NCBI GenBank assembly: GCA_964546285.1
Contig: CAZJJK010000052.1
Coordinates: forward strand, 1-22,048
DNA length: 22,048 nucleotides
From: CAZJJK01 sp964546285
GTDB lineage: Bacteria > Spirochaetota > Spirochaetia > Treponematales > Breznakiellaceae
Reading direction: 5' to 3'
Part shown: in pieces, positions 1-7,532 of the stretch
How the letters are laid out: the number at the start of each line of letters is the position of its first letter
Numbering within the stretch: position 1 is the stretch's first letter
Made by a program: the position numbers and the translations under genes
Notes under the pieces: model-generated
What the model was told of the DNA's origin: nothing
Databases searched by the model: none
What the model saw: only the letters and a program-made list of their open reading frames with translations

Positions 1-1525
1 TTTTTGGGAAATTACCGATAGCTTTCATGTCGTAAAAATTCACGATATGTTTTCGCGAACGGGCAATAGTGAGCTCATCCAATAATTTAAAGAAAGTTGA
101 ATCAAGCCGTTCAAGAAGATGTTTCATGCTTTTGTTTTTATTCTTTGGGTCTGCCCACCTGGTAAAATTCTTCTGGGCATTTTCAAGTGTAAAACCGATG
201 CTTTTTATTTTGCATTGTTCAAATAAGGCATCTTCTTTACCTTCGGTGATAAAGGCAATTTGATTTCGCAGGTCTTTTAGAGAGTTGTTGACCGGGGTTG
301 CAGAGAGTAGTAGTACTTTCGTTTTAACGCCGGACTTGACGACTTTATCCATAAGCCATTTAGCCCTATTCATTCTTATGCTGCCGTCATCTTTAACTCT
401 CTCCATAGGGTTGCCACGAAAATTGTGCGATTCGTCAATAACTACAAGATCATATGCACCCCAGTTGAAATTCTCTAAATCGATACCATTTGCATCCGAT
501 CTACCTGATTCTCGACCCATGTCGGTATGGTACAGAACAGTGTAGTTGAAGCGATCTTTTTTAAATGGATTAAGCGCATGATTTTGACTGGCTTGATATA
601 CAGTCCAGTTTCCCGAGAGCTTCTTTGGACATACCACAAGAACTCTACCATTCAACAATTCAAAGTATTTGATAATTGCAAGAGCTTCAAAGGTTTTACC
701 CAAACCAACACTATCTGCTATGATACAGCCATTGTGTTTCAGAATCTTGTTGATTGCACCCTTTACGCCGTCTTTTTGAAAGTCATATAACTTATCCCAT
801 ACTTCACTTTCATAAAACCCTGTTTTCTCGTCCAGCAAACCGCCTTTTCGGTGTTCACTCAAGTATTCTCCAAATATGTGGTACAGTGTTTTGAAATAAA
901 TGAACTCCGGCTCATTTTCTACGTATAGCTGTTCTAGGTATTTTAAAACTTCTTCTTTTACATCTTCAACAAGTCCAGTCTGGTCATTCCAGATAGAGTC
1001 AAACCAGCTTTTTAATTCTTGACGATCACGGTCACTATCAACAATCAGATTTAATTCAATATTTTTACTCCCCGCAAGACCAAGGCCATTAACTGTAAAG
1101 TTAGAACTGCCTGCAATTGCTTTCTCAATGCCGCTTTCTTGTCTGATGTGATAGAGTTTTCCATGCAAGAAGTTTGGTTTTACCATTGAACGGATTTCAG
1201 CTTTATTTTTAATCCATTCAGAACATTCCTTTGCTATTTTTTTCTGAGTTAGTCTGCTCTCAAGAGGAATGACCAGTTTATCATCTTCAATTTTAAAATC
1301 TCTAGTATTTACCTTTTCGGGGTCAAGGGATTTTATAAAAGTAGGTTCGCCAAATAGAAAATTGAGTTTATTAATTCCGTCAAAGTTTTCCTTCAATTTG
1401 TGATAAGCATATATTGTAAAATAAGCAGATACAATTGACACTTCTGAATTGCCAGTAATGACATCTTTAAGAAATTCACCGACAGTGCCATGCTTGTGAT
1501 TGTCTTTGATTGCGGAATAATTCAT
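1..1525 (-). CDS. PLD-nuclease/SNF2-family DEAD-like helicase, 3' part beyond window
   Basis: I translated the minus strand from an ATG at 1525; 508 codons stay open to the window edge, so the C-terminus is missing. An N-terminal phospholipase-D-like domain shows HGK at residues 121-123 and GSSNFT at 139-144. The SF2/SNF2 motor follows: DFQ near 249, Walker A DSVGLGKT (271-278), Walker B DESH (364-367) and motif III SATP (408-411). The second RecA lobe would lie outside. The start is supported by GGAG about 10 nt upstream (TTGGAGAAAAGATAG). Family knowledge: PLD-SNF2 fusions are large DNA translocase/nucleases often found in restriction or defence islands; substrate and role here are inferred. 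Base composition is clearly AT-richer than the rest of the window, with A/T-ending codons, which suggests horizontal acquisition. The domain call is sure; the biological role is not. Confidence 0.9.
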   Translation of the reverse strand, partial: MNYSAIKDNHKHGTVGEFLKDVITGNSEVSIVSAYFTIYAYHKLKENFDGINKLNFLFGEPTFIKSLDPEKVNTRDFKIEDDKLVIPLESRLTQKKIAKECSEWIKNKAEIRSMVKPNFLHGKLYHIRQESGIEKAIAGSSNFTVNGLGLAGSKNIELNLIVDSDRDRQELKSWFDSIWNDQTGLVEDVKEEVLKYLEQLYVENEPEFIYFKTLYHIFGEYLSEHRKGGLLDEKTGFYESEVWDKLYDFQKDGVKGAINKILKHNGCIIADSVGLGKTFEALAIIKYFELLNGRVLVVCPKKLSGNWTVYQASQNHALNPFKKDRFNYTVLYHTDMGRESGRSDANGIDLENFNWGAYDLVVIDESHNFRGNPMERVKDDGSIRMNRAKWLMDKVVKSGVKTKVLLLSATPVNNSLKDLRNQIAFITEGKEDALFEQCKIKSIGFTLENAQKNFTRWADPKNKNKSMKHLLERLDSTFFKLLDELTIARSRKHIVNFYDMKAIGNFPK

Positions 1526-1567
1526 CTATCTTTTCTCCAATTTTCTTCTCTTCAGCCCGCCATGGAC

Positions 1568-1591
1568 TTGGTGCGATTCGATGAGCACCAA
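1568..1591 (-). promoter_or_regulatory. Inverted repeat in helicase leader (possible operator or hairpin)
   Basis: TTGGTGC (1568-1574) and GCACCAA (1585-1591) are perfect 7-bp arms around a 10-nt spacer. They lie 43 nt upstream of the helicase start and downstream of its candidate promoter, so the repeat would be in the leader. It could bind a dimeric regulator or fold in the mRNA. No regulator gene is visible nearby, so the function is inference. Confidence 0.3.
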
Positions 1592-1626
1592 TGGCGTTCT
1601 TGGGGCGGGGTTAAGAAAGCTCTTTT

Positions 1627-1655
1627 ATCATAACTCATTTTCTTTTCACTGTCTT
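1627..1655 (-). promoter_or_regulatory. Candidate sigma70-type promoter for the helicase
   Basis: Reading the minus strand, AAGACA (1650-1655, 4/6 to consensus) is followed after exactly 17 nt by TATGAT (1627-1632, 5/6). The predicted start near 1619 would leave a leader of about 95 nt containing the 1568-1591 inverted repeat. This is pattern matching only. Confidence 0.4.
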
Positions 1656-1684
1656 GGCGCTCTGCCTTTCGTCTAATGTCGTAT

Positions 1685-1720
1685 GGGTGAAACCGATTGA
1701 AGGGGTGAAACTCATTGAAG
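1685..1720 (+). repeat. 18-bp tandem direct repeat, two copies
   Basis: Two adjacent 18-nt units, 1685-1702 and 1703-1720, both read GGGTGAAAC-NN-ATTGAAG and differ at two positions. In the frame ending at the TAG at 1726-1728 they encode the parallel peptides VKPIEG and VKLIEA. Direct observation; function unknown. Confidence 0.6.
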
Positions 1721-1867
1721 CCGAATAGTTGGGAGGCGCAATCGGTATTTCGCGAGGCTTGACGTCAATACACGGCATGGCTAGTATCATCGCATTATGC
1801 GCGTTTAAATCCTTTAGGGCTGACGCTGAATAGCGCGTTCCGCCTATCCGCTACCTAAGAAACCTAC

Positions 1868-1946
1868 TTCTATAAAACTGTGAGAGGTTCTTGAAAAAGT
1901 AACCGACTTTTGCATGAACCTCGGCTTTTATAGAATTATTTTTTTT
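1868..1946 (+). terminator. Long composite hairpin followed by a T-run
   Basis: Outer arms TTCTATAAAA (1868-1877) and TTTTATAGAA (1926-1935) pair perfectly over 10 bp. Inside are GAGGTTC (1884-1890) with GAACCTC (1916-1922), then AAAAGT (1895-1900) with ACTTTT (1906-1911) around a 5-nt loop. Eight T residues follow (1939-1946), so on the plus strand it has the form of an intrinsic terminator. However, no plus-strand gene lies immediately upstream. It may instead be a dispersed repeat, an insulator, or the end of a lost gene. The structure is certain as sequence; the terminator role is uncertain. Confidence 0.5.
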
Positions 1947-1962
1947 CGCGATAAAACAGCGA

Positions 1963-2001
1963 ACGGTTCTCGAAAAAACAAGCAGCTTCAGCGAGAACCC
2001 C
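1963..2001 (+). repeat. Second hairpin cassette, related to the one at 1884-1922
   Basis: GGTTCTCG (1965-1972) pairs perfectly with CGAGAACC (1992-1999). The 39-nt block 1963-2001 aligns without gaps to 1884-1922 at about 26 of 39 positions, sharing GGTTCT, the A-run and the GAACC end. It ends 22 nt before the methyltransferase ATG and would lie in its leader. It may be a small repetitive hairpin family or a leader regulator. Confidence 0.55.
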
Positions 2002-2023
2002 AACAAACATAAGGAATAGCTCG

Positions 2024-2860
2024 ATGATAGCCTTCAATGATCTCGTCACGCTCGCGCGTACTATTGGCCCAGCCACGCCAAGCACGTCGCTTTTTTGGAC
2101 CGATCCTCATATAGCCCCTGCCCTACTCGCCTCCCACCTGGACCCGAATACGGATGCCGCGTCTCGCCGACCAAAAGCGATAGACGCCACTATCGCCTGG
2201 TTGGAAACGGTAGCGCTTCAGGGCCCCTCACGCATATTAGATCTAGGCTGCGGCCCCGGACTATACTCTGAACGTCTAGCCCGCCGAGGCCACCAGCTTA
2301 CCGGCATCGATATTTCAGAATTGAGTATAAATCACGCGCGGGAAAGAGCGCGAGCGGAAGGTTTGGACATACGGTATCGTCAAGCCGATTATATCGTTGA
2401 TGATATCGGTTTTGGTTATGACCTTGTTCTGATGATCTATTGCGATCTCGGCGCCCTCAGCGGCGAAAATCGAGAAACCGTGATGAAAAAAGTACGGGCT
2501 AGTTTAAACCCGGGGGGAATTTTTGTTTTTGATCTTTTGAGCGAAAGCTGCGCTTCTCAATTTACGGCTTCTAAAAACTGGTCGCTTGAGCAAGCTGGCT
2601 TCTGGTCGCCTAGACCTCACCTCTTATTAGAGGAAAACCATCATTATCCGGAGCTAAAAATGTTTCAGCGCGCGACCCTGCTGGCTGAGGCGGAAACTGG
2701 CCGCTTTGAGCGCTTTATCATTCGTGACTGGTATTTTTCGGATGATGATATTCGCGCTCTCGCCGCCCGCGCCGGGTTTGACGACTGCGCTCTTTACCGC
2801 GGTTTTCTACCCAACGCGAATTGGGGAAACGCCAATGTTGTATTCGCGGCGGCTAAATAA
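2024..2860 (+). CDS. Class I SAM-dependent methyltransferase
   Basis: 278 residues with a Rossmann-type methyltransferase core. Motif I is ILDLGCGPG (residues 71-79), the acidic residue after strand beta2 is D96 in GIDIS, and a post-core segment resembles motif III (LNPGGIFVFDLL). This matches the small-molecule Methyltransf_11/25 families rather than a DNA methylase: no NPPY or DPPY motif is visible. The substrate cannot be inferred. The ATG is preceded by AAGGAA at 2011-2016 and by the twin hairpins. It faces truA tail to tail; the two stop codons are separated by one base. Codon use is like that of the operon to its right, so it probably belongs to the core genome rather than to the helicase region. 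Confidence 0.88.
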   Translation: MIAFNDLVTLARTIGPATPSTSLFWTDPHIAPALLASHLDPNTDAASRRPKAIDATIAWLETVALQGPSRILDLGCGPGLYSERLARRGHQLTGIDISELSINHARERARAEGLDIRYRQADYIVDDIGFGYDLVLMIYCDLGALSGENRETVMKKVRASLNPGGIFVFDLLSESCASQFTASKNWSLEQAGFWSPRPHLLLEENHHYPELKMFQRATLLAEAETGRFERFIIRDWYFSDDDIRALAARAGFDDCALYRGFLPNANWGNANVVFAAAK

Positions 2861-2861
2861 A

Positions 2862-3623
2862 CTAAAGCCGATAGAAATCGATATAGTGTAAGGATAAGCC
2901 CTGCGGCGGGGCTGTTGGACCCGCTTTGGCGCGTTCGCCGGATTTTACTAAAGCGGCAAACGCGTCAGGGCTTAAGTCCAGCTCCTCACAGCGCAGGAGA
3001 GTGCCCACGATAGAACGGACCATCTTCCAAAGGAAGGCGTTGGCGCGTATTTCATATATAAGAGTCGCTCCTTCCACATGAAAGCGAGAAAGGGTAATAA
3101 GCCGTTGCCGCGACTCGCTGGGGTCACTGGGAACGGCGAAAAGCGAACAATCACGTTCGCCTAAGAGAACGGAGGCAAGGGCGTTTAAGCGGCTTAGCCT
3201 GGGGCGTCGCCACAACTGCCAGGCGTAACGCAACTCACCGGGTAGCGCCGATCGGCCGCAGATTAAAGAGTATCTATAGGTACGAGACTTGGCGTCAAAA
3301 CGCGAATGAAAATCATCCGAAGCGCGGGAAGCGGCAAGAACCCGAACATCGCGCCTGAGAATAGTATTCAACGCCGGCACAAAACTCGATTCAGGCATAG
3401 AAGCTATGTCGGTATAAAAGTGGGCGACCTGCCCAGAGGCGTGGACGCCGGAGTCGGTCCGGCCGGAACCGATAAGGCAAAGTTCATGTTTATGGATTTT
3501 CGCCAAGGCCGCTTCCAGATCGCCTTGAACCGATCTTTGCTTAGCCTGACGTTGCCAGCCATGAAAGTCGGTCCCATCATAAGCGATTAGCAGGCGGATA
3601 TTTCTCAGAGGCACTTCAGTCAT
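2862..3623 (-). CDS. truA: tRNA pseudouridine synthase A
   Basis: 253 residues, the usual length for TruA, which isomerises uridines 38-40 of the tRNA anticodon arm to pseudouridine. The N-terminal strand (LLIAYDGTDFHGWQRQ) and the catalytic motif GRTDSGVHA (residues 54-62, nucleophile D57) are intact. A later RANAFLWKMVRSIVGTLL segment is the second conserved family block. It is the last gene of the seven-gene minus-strand operon. Its start overlaps the end of the DUF2225 gene by 8 nt, which implies translational coupling. It converges on the methyltransferase gene with one base between stops, and no terminator hairpin fits between them, so transcription may run into antisense. Confidence 0.96.
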   Translation of the reverse strand: MTEVPLRNIRLLIAYDGTDFHGWQRQAKQRSVQGDLEAALAKIHKHELCLIGSGRTDSGVHASGQVAHFYTDIASMPESSFVPALNTILRRDVRVLAASRASDDFHSRFDAKSRTYRYSLICGRSALPGELRYAWQLWRRPRLSRLNALASVLLGERDCSLFAVPSDPSESRQRLITLSRFHVEGATLIYEIRANAFLWKMVRSIVGTLLRCEELDLSPDAFAALVKSGERAKAGPTAPPQGLSLHYIDFYRL

Positions 3624-4482
3624 CAGCCTCGTTCAATTCCAGATTGATGGCTTCATAGAGGTCGCGGGCTTTTTCCAAAAGCGGGCCAGGTTTTGCCTTT
3701 GTTGATCGGCCAAGACCGAATATTTTGGCGATAGTCCGCTTACTCTCCCCTAAGGCTTTCTTTCTATATTCCAGATCTTCCCTAGGTCCGTAATTCAATT
3801 CCAATCTCGCGCTAAGGTATAACGCGCCCTCATAGCCATAATTTTTATCAGTATCCGGTCCAAAATTACGAATTCCCGATAAGGATTCTTTTCCGCTTTG
3901 CTCCCTGAGTATCGCTTCTCGATAGAGAAACCGAGCCTTCTTTTTAAATAAAAGAGACAGCCAATCATAGTTATCGCTAGGATAGCGTTTATGAAGTTCG
4001 TCAAACAGCCAACCCGCGCGCAAAGCGCTAATACCCTGCTTAATTGTTGGCGAAAATTCGCGCGGAAAGAAGGAATAACAGCGAAGACTAAGATACTGGG
4101 CGGCCGCGCCGGCGGCCAAAGTTCTTGCCGCCGTAAAATCTACGCTGGGGAAAAGCAATTGAAGTTCAGCGATACGCTTATCCCTATCGTTTTTAAGCTC
4201 GTCGCGGTATTTTTCTGGGAGTGCGCCAAAATCAGCCTCGCTGGAAGCGTACCAACAGGCGGGACAGACGGTAGTTGTGTATACCAAGGGATAGATATCG
4301 CCATATTTCGCGGAAGCTTCATAGTTGCGACGCAGCTCGTCGCTTAAGGGCCCGGCTATCAAACGGCCGCCGCCGGTTAGCAGCTCTTCGCGAAAGAAAT
4401 TGGAACCGCAGATTGGGCAAGCAATACTATCCTTAGAGAAAAAAGTTGTTTTTATTTCTCTTTCTTCCTTATGCCTTGTCAT
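3616..4482 (-). CDS. DUF2225 family protein with CxxC pairs
   Basis: 288 residues. Two CPxC knuckles are present, CPIC (C22, C25) and CPAC (C73, C76), and together could form one zinc site. The all-helical remainder has TPR-like spacing (ISALRAGWLFDELHKRYPS, KKKARFLYREAI, LEKARDLYEAIN). This organisation is that of DUF2225, found in Firmicutes and spirochaetes with no established function. There is no signal peptide or membrane segment, so it is probably cytoplasmic. It starts 3 nt after acpS and overlaps truA by 8 nt. Family recognition is from memory of the CPxC pattern; the function is unknown. Confidence 0.8.
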   Translation of the reverse strand: MTRHKEEREIKTTFFSKDSIACPICGSNFFREELLTGGGRLIAGPLSDELRRNYEASAKYGDIYPLVYTTTVCPACWYASSEADFGALPEKYRDELKNDRDKRIAELQLLFPSVDFTAARTLAAGAAAQYLSLRCYSFFPREFSPTIKQGISALRAGWLFDELHKRYPSDNYDWLSLLFKKKARFLYREAILREQSGKESLSGIRNFGPDTDKNYGYEGALYLSARLELNYGPREDLEYRKKALGESKRTIAKIFGLGRSTKAKPGPLLEKARDLYEAINLELNEADD

Positions 4483-4485
4483 AAG

Positions 4486-4878
4486 CTAGTCCGCCTTTTC
4501 CAATACCACAAGGGCGATAGCGTTATCCCGTTCATGCGTTAATGAAAGATGAACGGCATTAGCCCCAAGACGACCAAGAGCCCGCGCGGCGCTGCCGTAA
4601 AGAACCATAGCCGGACTGCCGTTATGTCGGTTTTCAACCTTAATTTCTTTCAATACTATGCCAGACAAACCGGTACCCAAAGCCTTACCGAAAGCTTCTT
4701 TGGCGGCGAAGCGAGCGGCAAGGGACAGGCTGGCGCCGGCGCCCCGCGATAAGGCGGCACGGAGCTCGTCCTCATGGAAAAAACGCTCAAGCAGTCCGGG
4801 GATAGCGCGCCAACGCTCCAAACGGCGCACATGGACAACGTCTATGCCGACACCTAAAATCACTGGCCTTCTCCCCAT
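4486..4878 (-). CDS. acpS: Holo-[acyl-carrier-protein] synthase
   Basis: 130 residues, typical for AcpS, which transfers 4'-phosphopantetheine from CoA to the serine of acyl carrier protein. The two metal-binding signatures are intact: GVGIDVV with D13, and RFAAKEAFGKALGTG with E61. The C-terminal HLSLTHERDNAIALVV strand also fits. The gene overlaps the end of cdaR by 19 nt and is followed 3 nt later by the DUF2225 gene. AcpS works on the membrane-lipid pathway, which may explain its place in an operon with envelope-linked cdaA-cdaR, although that link is inference. Confidence 0.95.
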   Translation of the reverse strand: MGRRPVILGVGIDVVHVRRLERWRAIPGLLERFFHEDELRAALSRGAGASLSLAARFAAKEAFGKALGTGLSGIVLKEIKVENRHNGSPAMVLYGSAARALGRLGANAVHLSLTHERDNAIALVVLEKAD

Positions 4879-5879
4879 GACGGCTGGCTTGGCTCACTAA
4901 AGGCTGACCCTTCTTCCATCGAGCTGGGGGGGTCCAGTTCTATCGCTTCAGCGCTCACTTCCACGGACATCGGTTCATACCGTATAACCACAAAATGAGC
5001 CGGCGCCGAAACAATTAGGGGAACGGTAAAAACGCCGGGCGAATCAACAGCGGTGCAATCAGCGGATAAAAGGGAAGCGTCCGGAATATAAGAGCTGAGC
5101 TCGCTTTCAGCGCCTTGCAACTGAACCGAACCATACACCATCGCCGGCCTAGCCACTAAACCATCCATTAAGCCCGATATGACCAGCGGCACCCTGTCCA
5201 ACACTCGATTCATCACCGCTTGACGCACCGTTCCGCGAAAAGCGCTTTGGCCGCTTCCATGAACAGTGATCAGATTATTTAGATTCACGATAAGCGGATT
5301 CGCCGAAAAATCCTCTTTCCTACCGGATAATTCGATATATTCAGTCTCCAAGTTCCGTACGGTTTCTACCAAACCGCGCGGCCCGCTGATCTCAACGGAA
5401 GAAGGTTCCAGACTATACGCCGATAATTCATACCCGCTTTCCAATGATCCCCTGAATTGCGCTGAAATAGGCACTGTTTTTGTTAATTTTTCTTCCATGT
5501 TTATGCTTATTTCCATCGGATCAACCGTTACTTCCAGAGGATCAACCCCTATCGCCGTTCCTTTTTTTCGAATTTTTACGGCCGCGCTATAAGCGCCTTC
5601 GGTTTTTACGGCCGTTAAGTCCAAATAAGCCTCAATATCATCCTCTAGGATTGGTATTATGCTGTTTGGCTCACCCCGCAAGCTTACGCGAACCATTCGC
5701 GGATACGAGCTGGCTGGTACCAGCGAGCTTTCGGTCTGAACCCTCAAAGGCACGGAAAAAAACCGCTCCTCAAGGGTACTCATACGATTGAACATAAAAA
5801 GGAAAACAGCGCCGGCTATAGACAGTATTTTAGCCGGCCAATTATTTACGATTAGATCGATGGTTTTCCTATTCTTCAA
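4860..5879 (-). CDS. cdaR: YbbR-domain protein, CdaA regulator (CdaR)
   Basis: 339 residues. One N-terminal membrane helix (about residues 14-30, WPAKILSIAGAVFLFMFN) anchors an extracytoplasmic beta-rich region made of consecutive YbbR-type repeats of about 80 residues (repeats with LRV, V.V.P..V.ISGP and VPL.V patterns). Known biology: YbbR/CdaR proteins bind and modulate the membrane diadenylate cyclase CdaA encoded just upstream. Here the coding regions overlap by 11 nt, which supports coupled synthesis. The C-terminus is acidic and Ser/Pro-rich (residues 318-339), overlapping acpS by 19 nt. Repeat borders are approximate. Confidence 0.88.
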   Translation of the reverse strand: MKNRKTIDLIVNNWPAKILSIAGAVFLFMFNRMSTLEERFFSVPLRVQTESSLVPASSYPRMVRVSLRGEPNSIIPILEDDIEAYLDLTAVKTEGAYSAAVKIRKKGTAIGVDPLEVTVDPMEISINMEEKLTKTVPISAQFRGSLESGYELSAYSLEPSSVEISGPRGLVETVRNLETEYIELSGRKEDFSANPLIVNLNNLITVHGSGQSAFRGTVRQAVMNRVLDRVPLVISGLMDGLVARPAMVYGSVQLQGAESELSSYIPDASLLSADCTAVDSPGVFTVPLIVSAPAHFVVIRYEPMSVEVSAEAIELDPPSSMEEGSAFSEPSQPSWGEGQ

Positions 5880-6687
5880 GAATTTCGCCTCCAGCGCTAT
5901 CGGCGAGAGTCTTTGTTTCCGGTTCGAACTTTCCTAGCACCTCTTTTAATTTGCGCTCGGCGTAGGCGGCGGGCAAATCGTAATATAGCTTTGAATCATA
6001 GGCCAGCGATATCGCGCCGGTTTCTTCCGACACCACAAGCACAATAGCGTCTGTCTGTTCGGAAAGGCCAAGCGCCGCGCGATGCCTGGTGCCAAAACTC
6101 TTTCGTATATCCTGCTGTTCGGATAAGGGCAATAGACAGCCGGCTGCCAAAATCTTGCCATTCTGAATCAGAATGGCCCCATCATGAAGCGGTCCATCAA
6201 AAGCGAAAATAGTAATGATTAAGCCGGATGAAAGATCGGCGTTCACTCTAGTCCCCGTTTCGGCTATATGACGCAACCCGATACGCCGAGGGAAAACCAT
6301 AAGAGCGCCGCGTTTCTGCTCCGCTAAAATTTCCGCGGCCGATAATACCGCCTCTAGCTGCTCAGCCCGCGGTTTATTATCCAAACGAAACCATTCACCC
6401 TGGCCCAGGCGCATAATTATTTTTCGCAATTCCGGTTGAAAAACGATGGAAAGGGCTATCAGCAAGCCGGGAGCTAAAAGATTCAATATCCAGCTTAGCG
6501 TGCTTAAATTAAGCAGGACAGCCGCCGCGTAAATCAGGGCAAAAAAGCCCACACCCTTGATAAGTTGGACAGCCTGCGTCTTTATCAAGAGGTCATAGCT
6601 TTTATATAAAAGAAAAGAAAGGATAGCGATATCGATGATCGGCCGTATCTTATTGTATAAAGCCGCTATCTGCTGCCACCAATCCAA
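5869..6687 (-). CDS. cdaA: Membrane-bound diadenylate cyclase CdaA
   Basis: 272 residues. Three hydrophobic helices (about residues 14-34, 43-62, 66-84) lead into a DisA_N/DAC catalytic domain. Both catalytic signatures are present: LHDGA (167-171) and GTRHRAALG (199-207), with VSEETGAIS at 219-227. It condenses two ATP into cyclic di-AMP at the membrane. The usual ERxTGL loop is replaced by FPRRIGLRH (132-140), a mild variation. It lies 5 nt after folP and overlaps cdaR by 11 nt. In Firmicutes cdaA-cdaR is commonly followed by glmM; here acpS follows instead. Confidence 0.95.
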   Translation of the reverse strand: MDWWQQIAALYNKIRPIIDIAILSFLLYKSYDLLIKTQAVQLIKGVGFFALIYAAAVLLNLSTLSWILNLLAPGLLIALSIVFQPELRKIIMRLGQGEWFRLDNKPRAEQLEAVLSAAEILAEQKRGALMVFPRRIGLRHIAETGTRVNADLSSGLIITIFAFDGPLHDGAILIQNGKILAAGCLLPLSEQQDIRKSFGTRHRAALGLSEQTDAIVLVVSEETGAISLAYDSKLYYDLPAAYAERKLKEVLGKFEPETKTLADSAGGEILEE

Positions 6688-6692
6688 TCGGA

Positions 6693-7532
6693 CTAACCCC
6701 CGATAACTCCTAAGGCTGTTAAGACATTAAAAAAATCAAGCGTTTCGGCGACATCATGCACCCGAAACAGTTTGGCGCCGTTTAGCCAGGCCGCTAGATT
6801 AGCGGCTAAGCTTCCGGAAAGCCGATCTTCGGTCGGCCGGCCGGTTAAGGCCCCAATAAATGACTTTCGTGATAAACCGACCAAAACAGGATAGCCCGCG
6901 GCCGCTATTTTCGCAAGGTCAACGATCAACTGAATGTTGTCGCGTAAACGCTTGCCAAACCCTATTCCCGGATCCACAATGATACTGTCGGCCGCGATAC
7001 CGTACGAAAGCGCCCGTTTGACAGCTTTTTCCAAATATTCGCGAACGCTGGCGGTAGGATCATCATAAACGGGATTTTCCTGCATAGTCAGCGGATCGCC
7101 GCGCTTGTGCATTAGTACGACCGCGGCTCCTTTCCGAGCGCAGAGCGGCCCTAATTCCGCGTCGTCCTCCAGCGCTGAAATATCATTGATAATATCAGCG
7201 CCCGCCGCTATAGCGGCGTCAGCGACAACAGCTTTACGGGTATCTATGGAAATCGGGATGGGGCTACGAGAGCGTATACCCTCTATCACCGGTATTACCC
7301 GTTCCAATTCTTCAGCCGCGCTGACATAATCGCTACCGGGCCGCGAAGATTCGCCGCCAATATCGATAAGGGCAGCCCCGGCCGTTTGCGCCGCAAGGGC
7401 CCGGTCCACAGCCGCCGTACCGCAAGAACGGCTTGGCGCGTAAAACGAATCAGGCGTACAGTTGATCACCGCCATTATCGCCGGCCGTTCTAGTTCCAAG
7501 CGACGGCCGCCGGGAAGAGCCACAGCCTTCAT
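6693..7532 (-). CDS. folP: Dihydropteroate synthase
   Basis: 279 residues forming a TIM-barrel dihydropteroate synthase, which joins p-aminobenzoate to 7,8-dihydropterin pyrophosphate in folate synthesis. The motifs are complete: INCTPDSF (23-30) with the magnesium-binding Asn, DIGGESSRPG (57-66), DPGIGFGK, the sulfonamide-contacting GLSRKSFIG, and the final RVHDV. The residue run after the first motif (YAPSR) differs from the common SDGG/SFDGG loop. The ATG overlaps the dxs stop as ATGA (7529-7532), so it is translationally coupled. cdaA begins 5 nt after its stop. Confidence 0.96.
   Translation of the reverse strand: MKAVALPGGRRLELERPAIMAVINCTPDSFYAPSRSCGTAAVDRALAAQTAGAALIDIGGESSRPGSDYVSAAEELERVIPVIEGIRSRSPIPISIDTRKAVVADAAIAAGADIINDISALEDDAELGPLCARKGAAVVLMHKRGDPLTMQENPVYDDPTASVREYLEKAVKRALSYGIAADSIIVDPGIGFGKRLRDNIQLIVDLAKIAAAGYPVLVGLSRKSFIGALTGRPTEDRLSGSLAANLAAWLNGAKLFRVHDVAETLDFFNVLTALGVIGG

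Larger units (their letters stand above)
1526..2023. other. Intergenic region between helicase and methyltransferase
   Basis: This 498-nt divergent interval has no convincing gene. It contains the helicase promoter and leader repeat, an imperfect 18-bp tandem repeat (1685-1702 and 1703-1720, 16/18 identical) inside a start-less open frame ending at TAG 1726-1728, and two hairpin cassettes (1868-1935, 1965-1999). The stretch 1730-1860 shows no structure that I could recognise. Composition changes from the AT-rich helicase to the general 50% GC background here, so the island edge probably lies in this interval. Confidence 0.6.

Noticed and set aside
69..790. Three plus-strand open frames (69-263, 285-545, 527-790)
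   Set aside because: They lie antisense to the helicase frame, which carries complete SF2 motifs, and have no binding sites or recognisable domains.
2024..2860. The methyltransferase as the DNA methylase of a restriction system with the helicase
   Set aside because: No target-recognition region or NPPY/DPPY motif is present, its composition matches the core genes, and it looks like a small-molecule methyltransferase.
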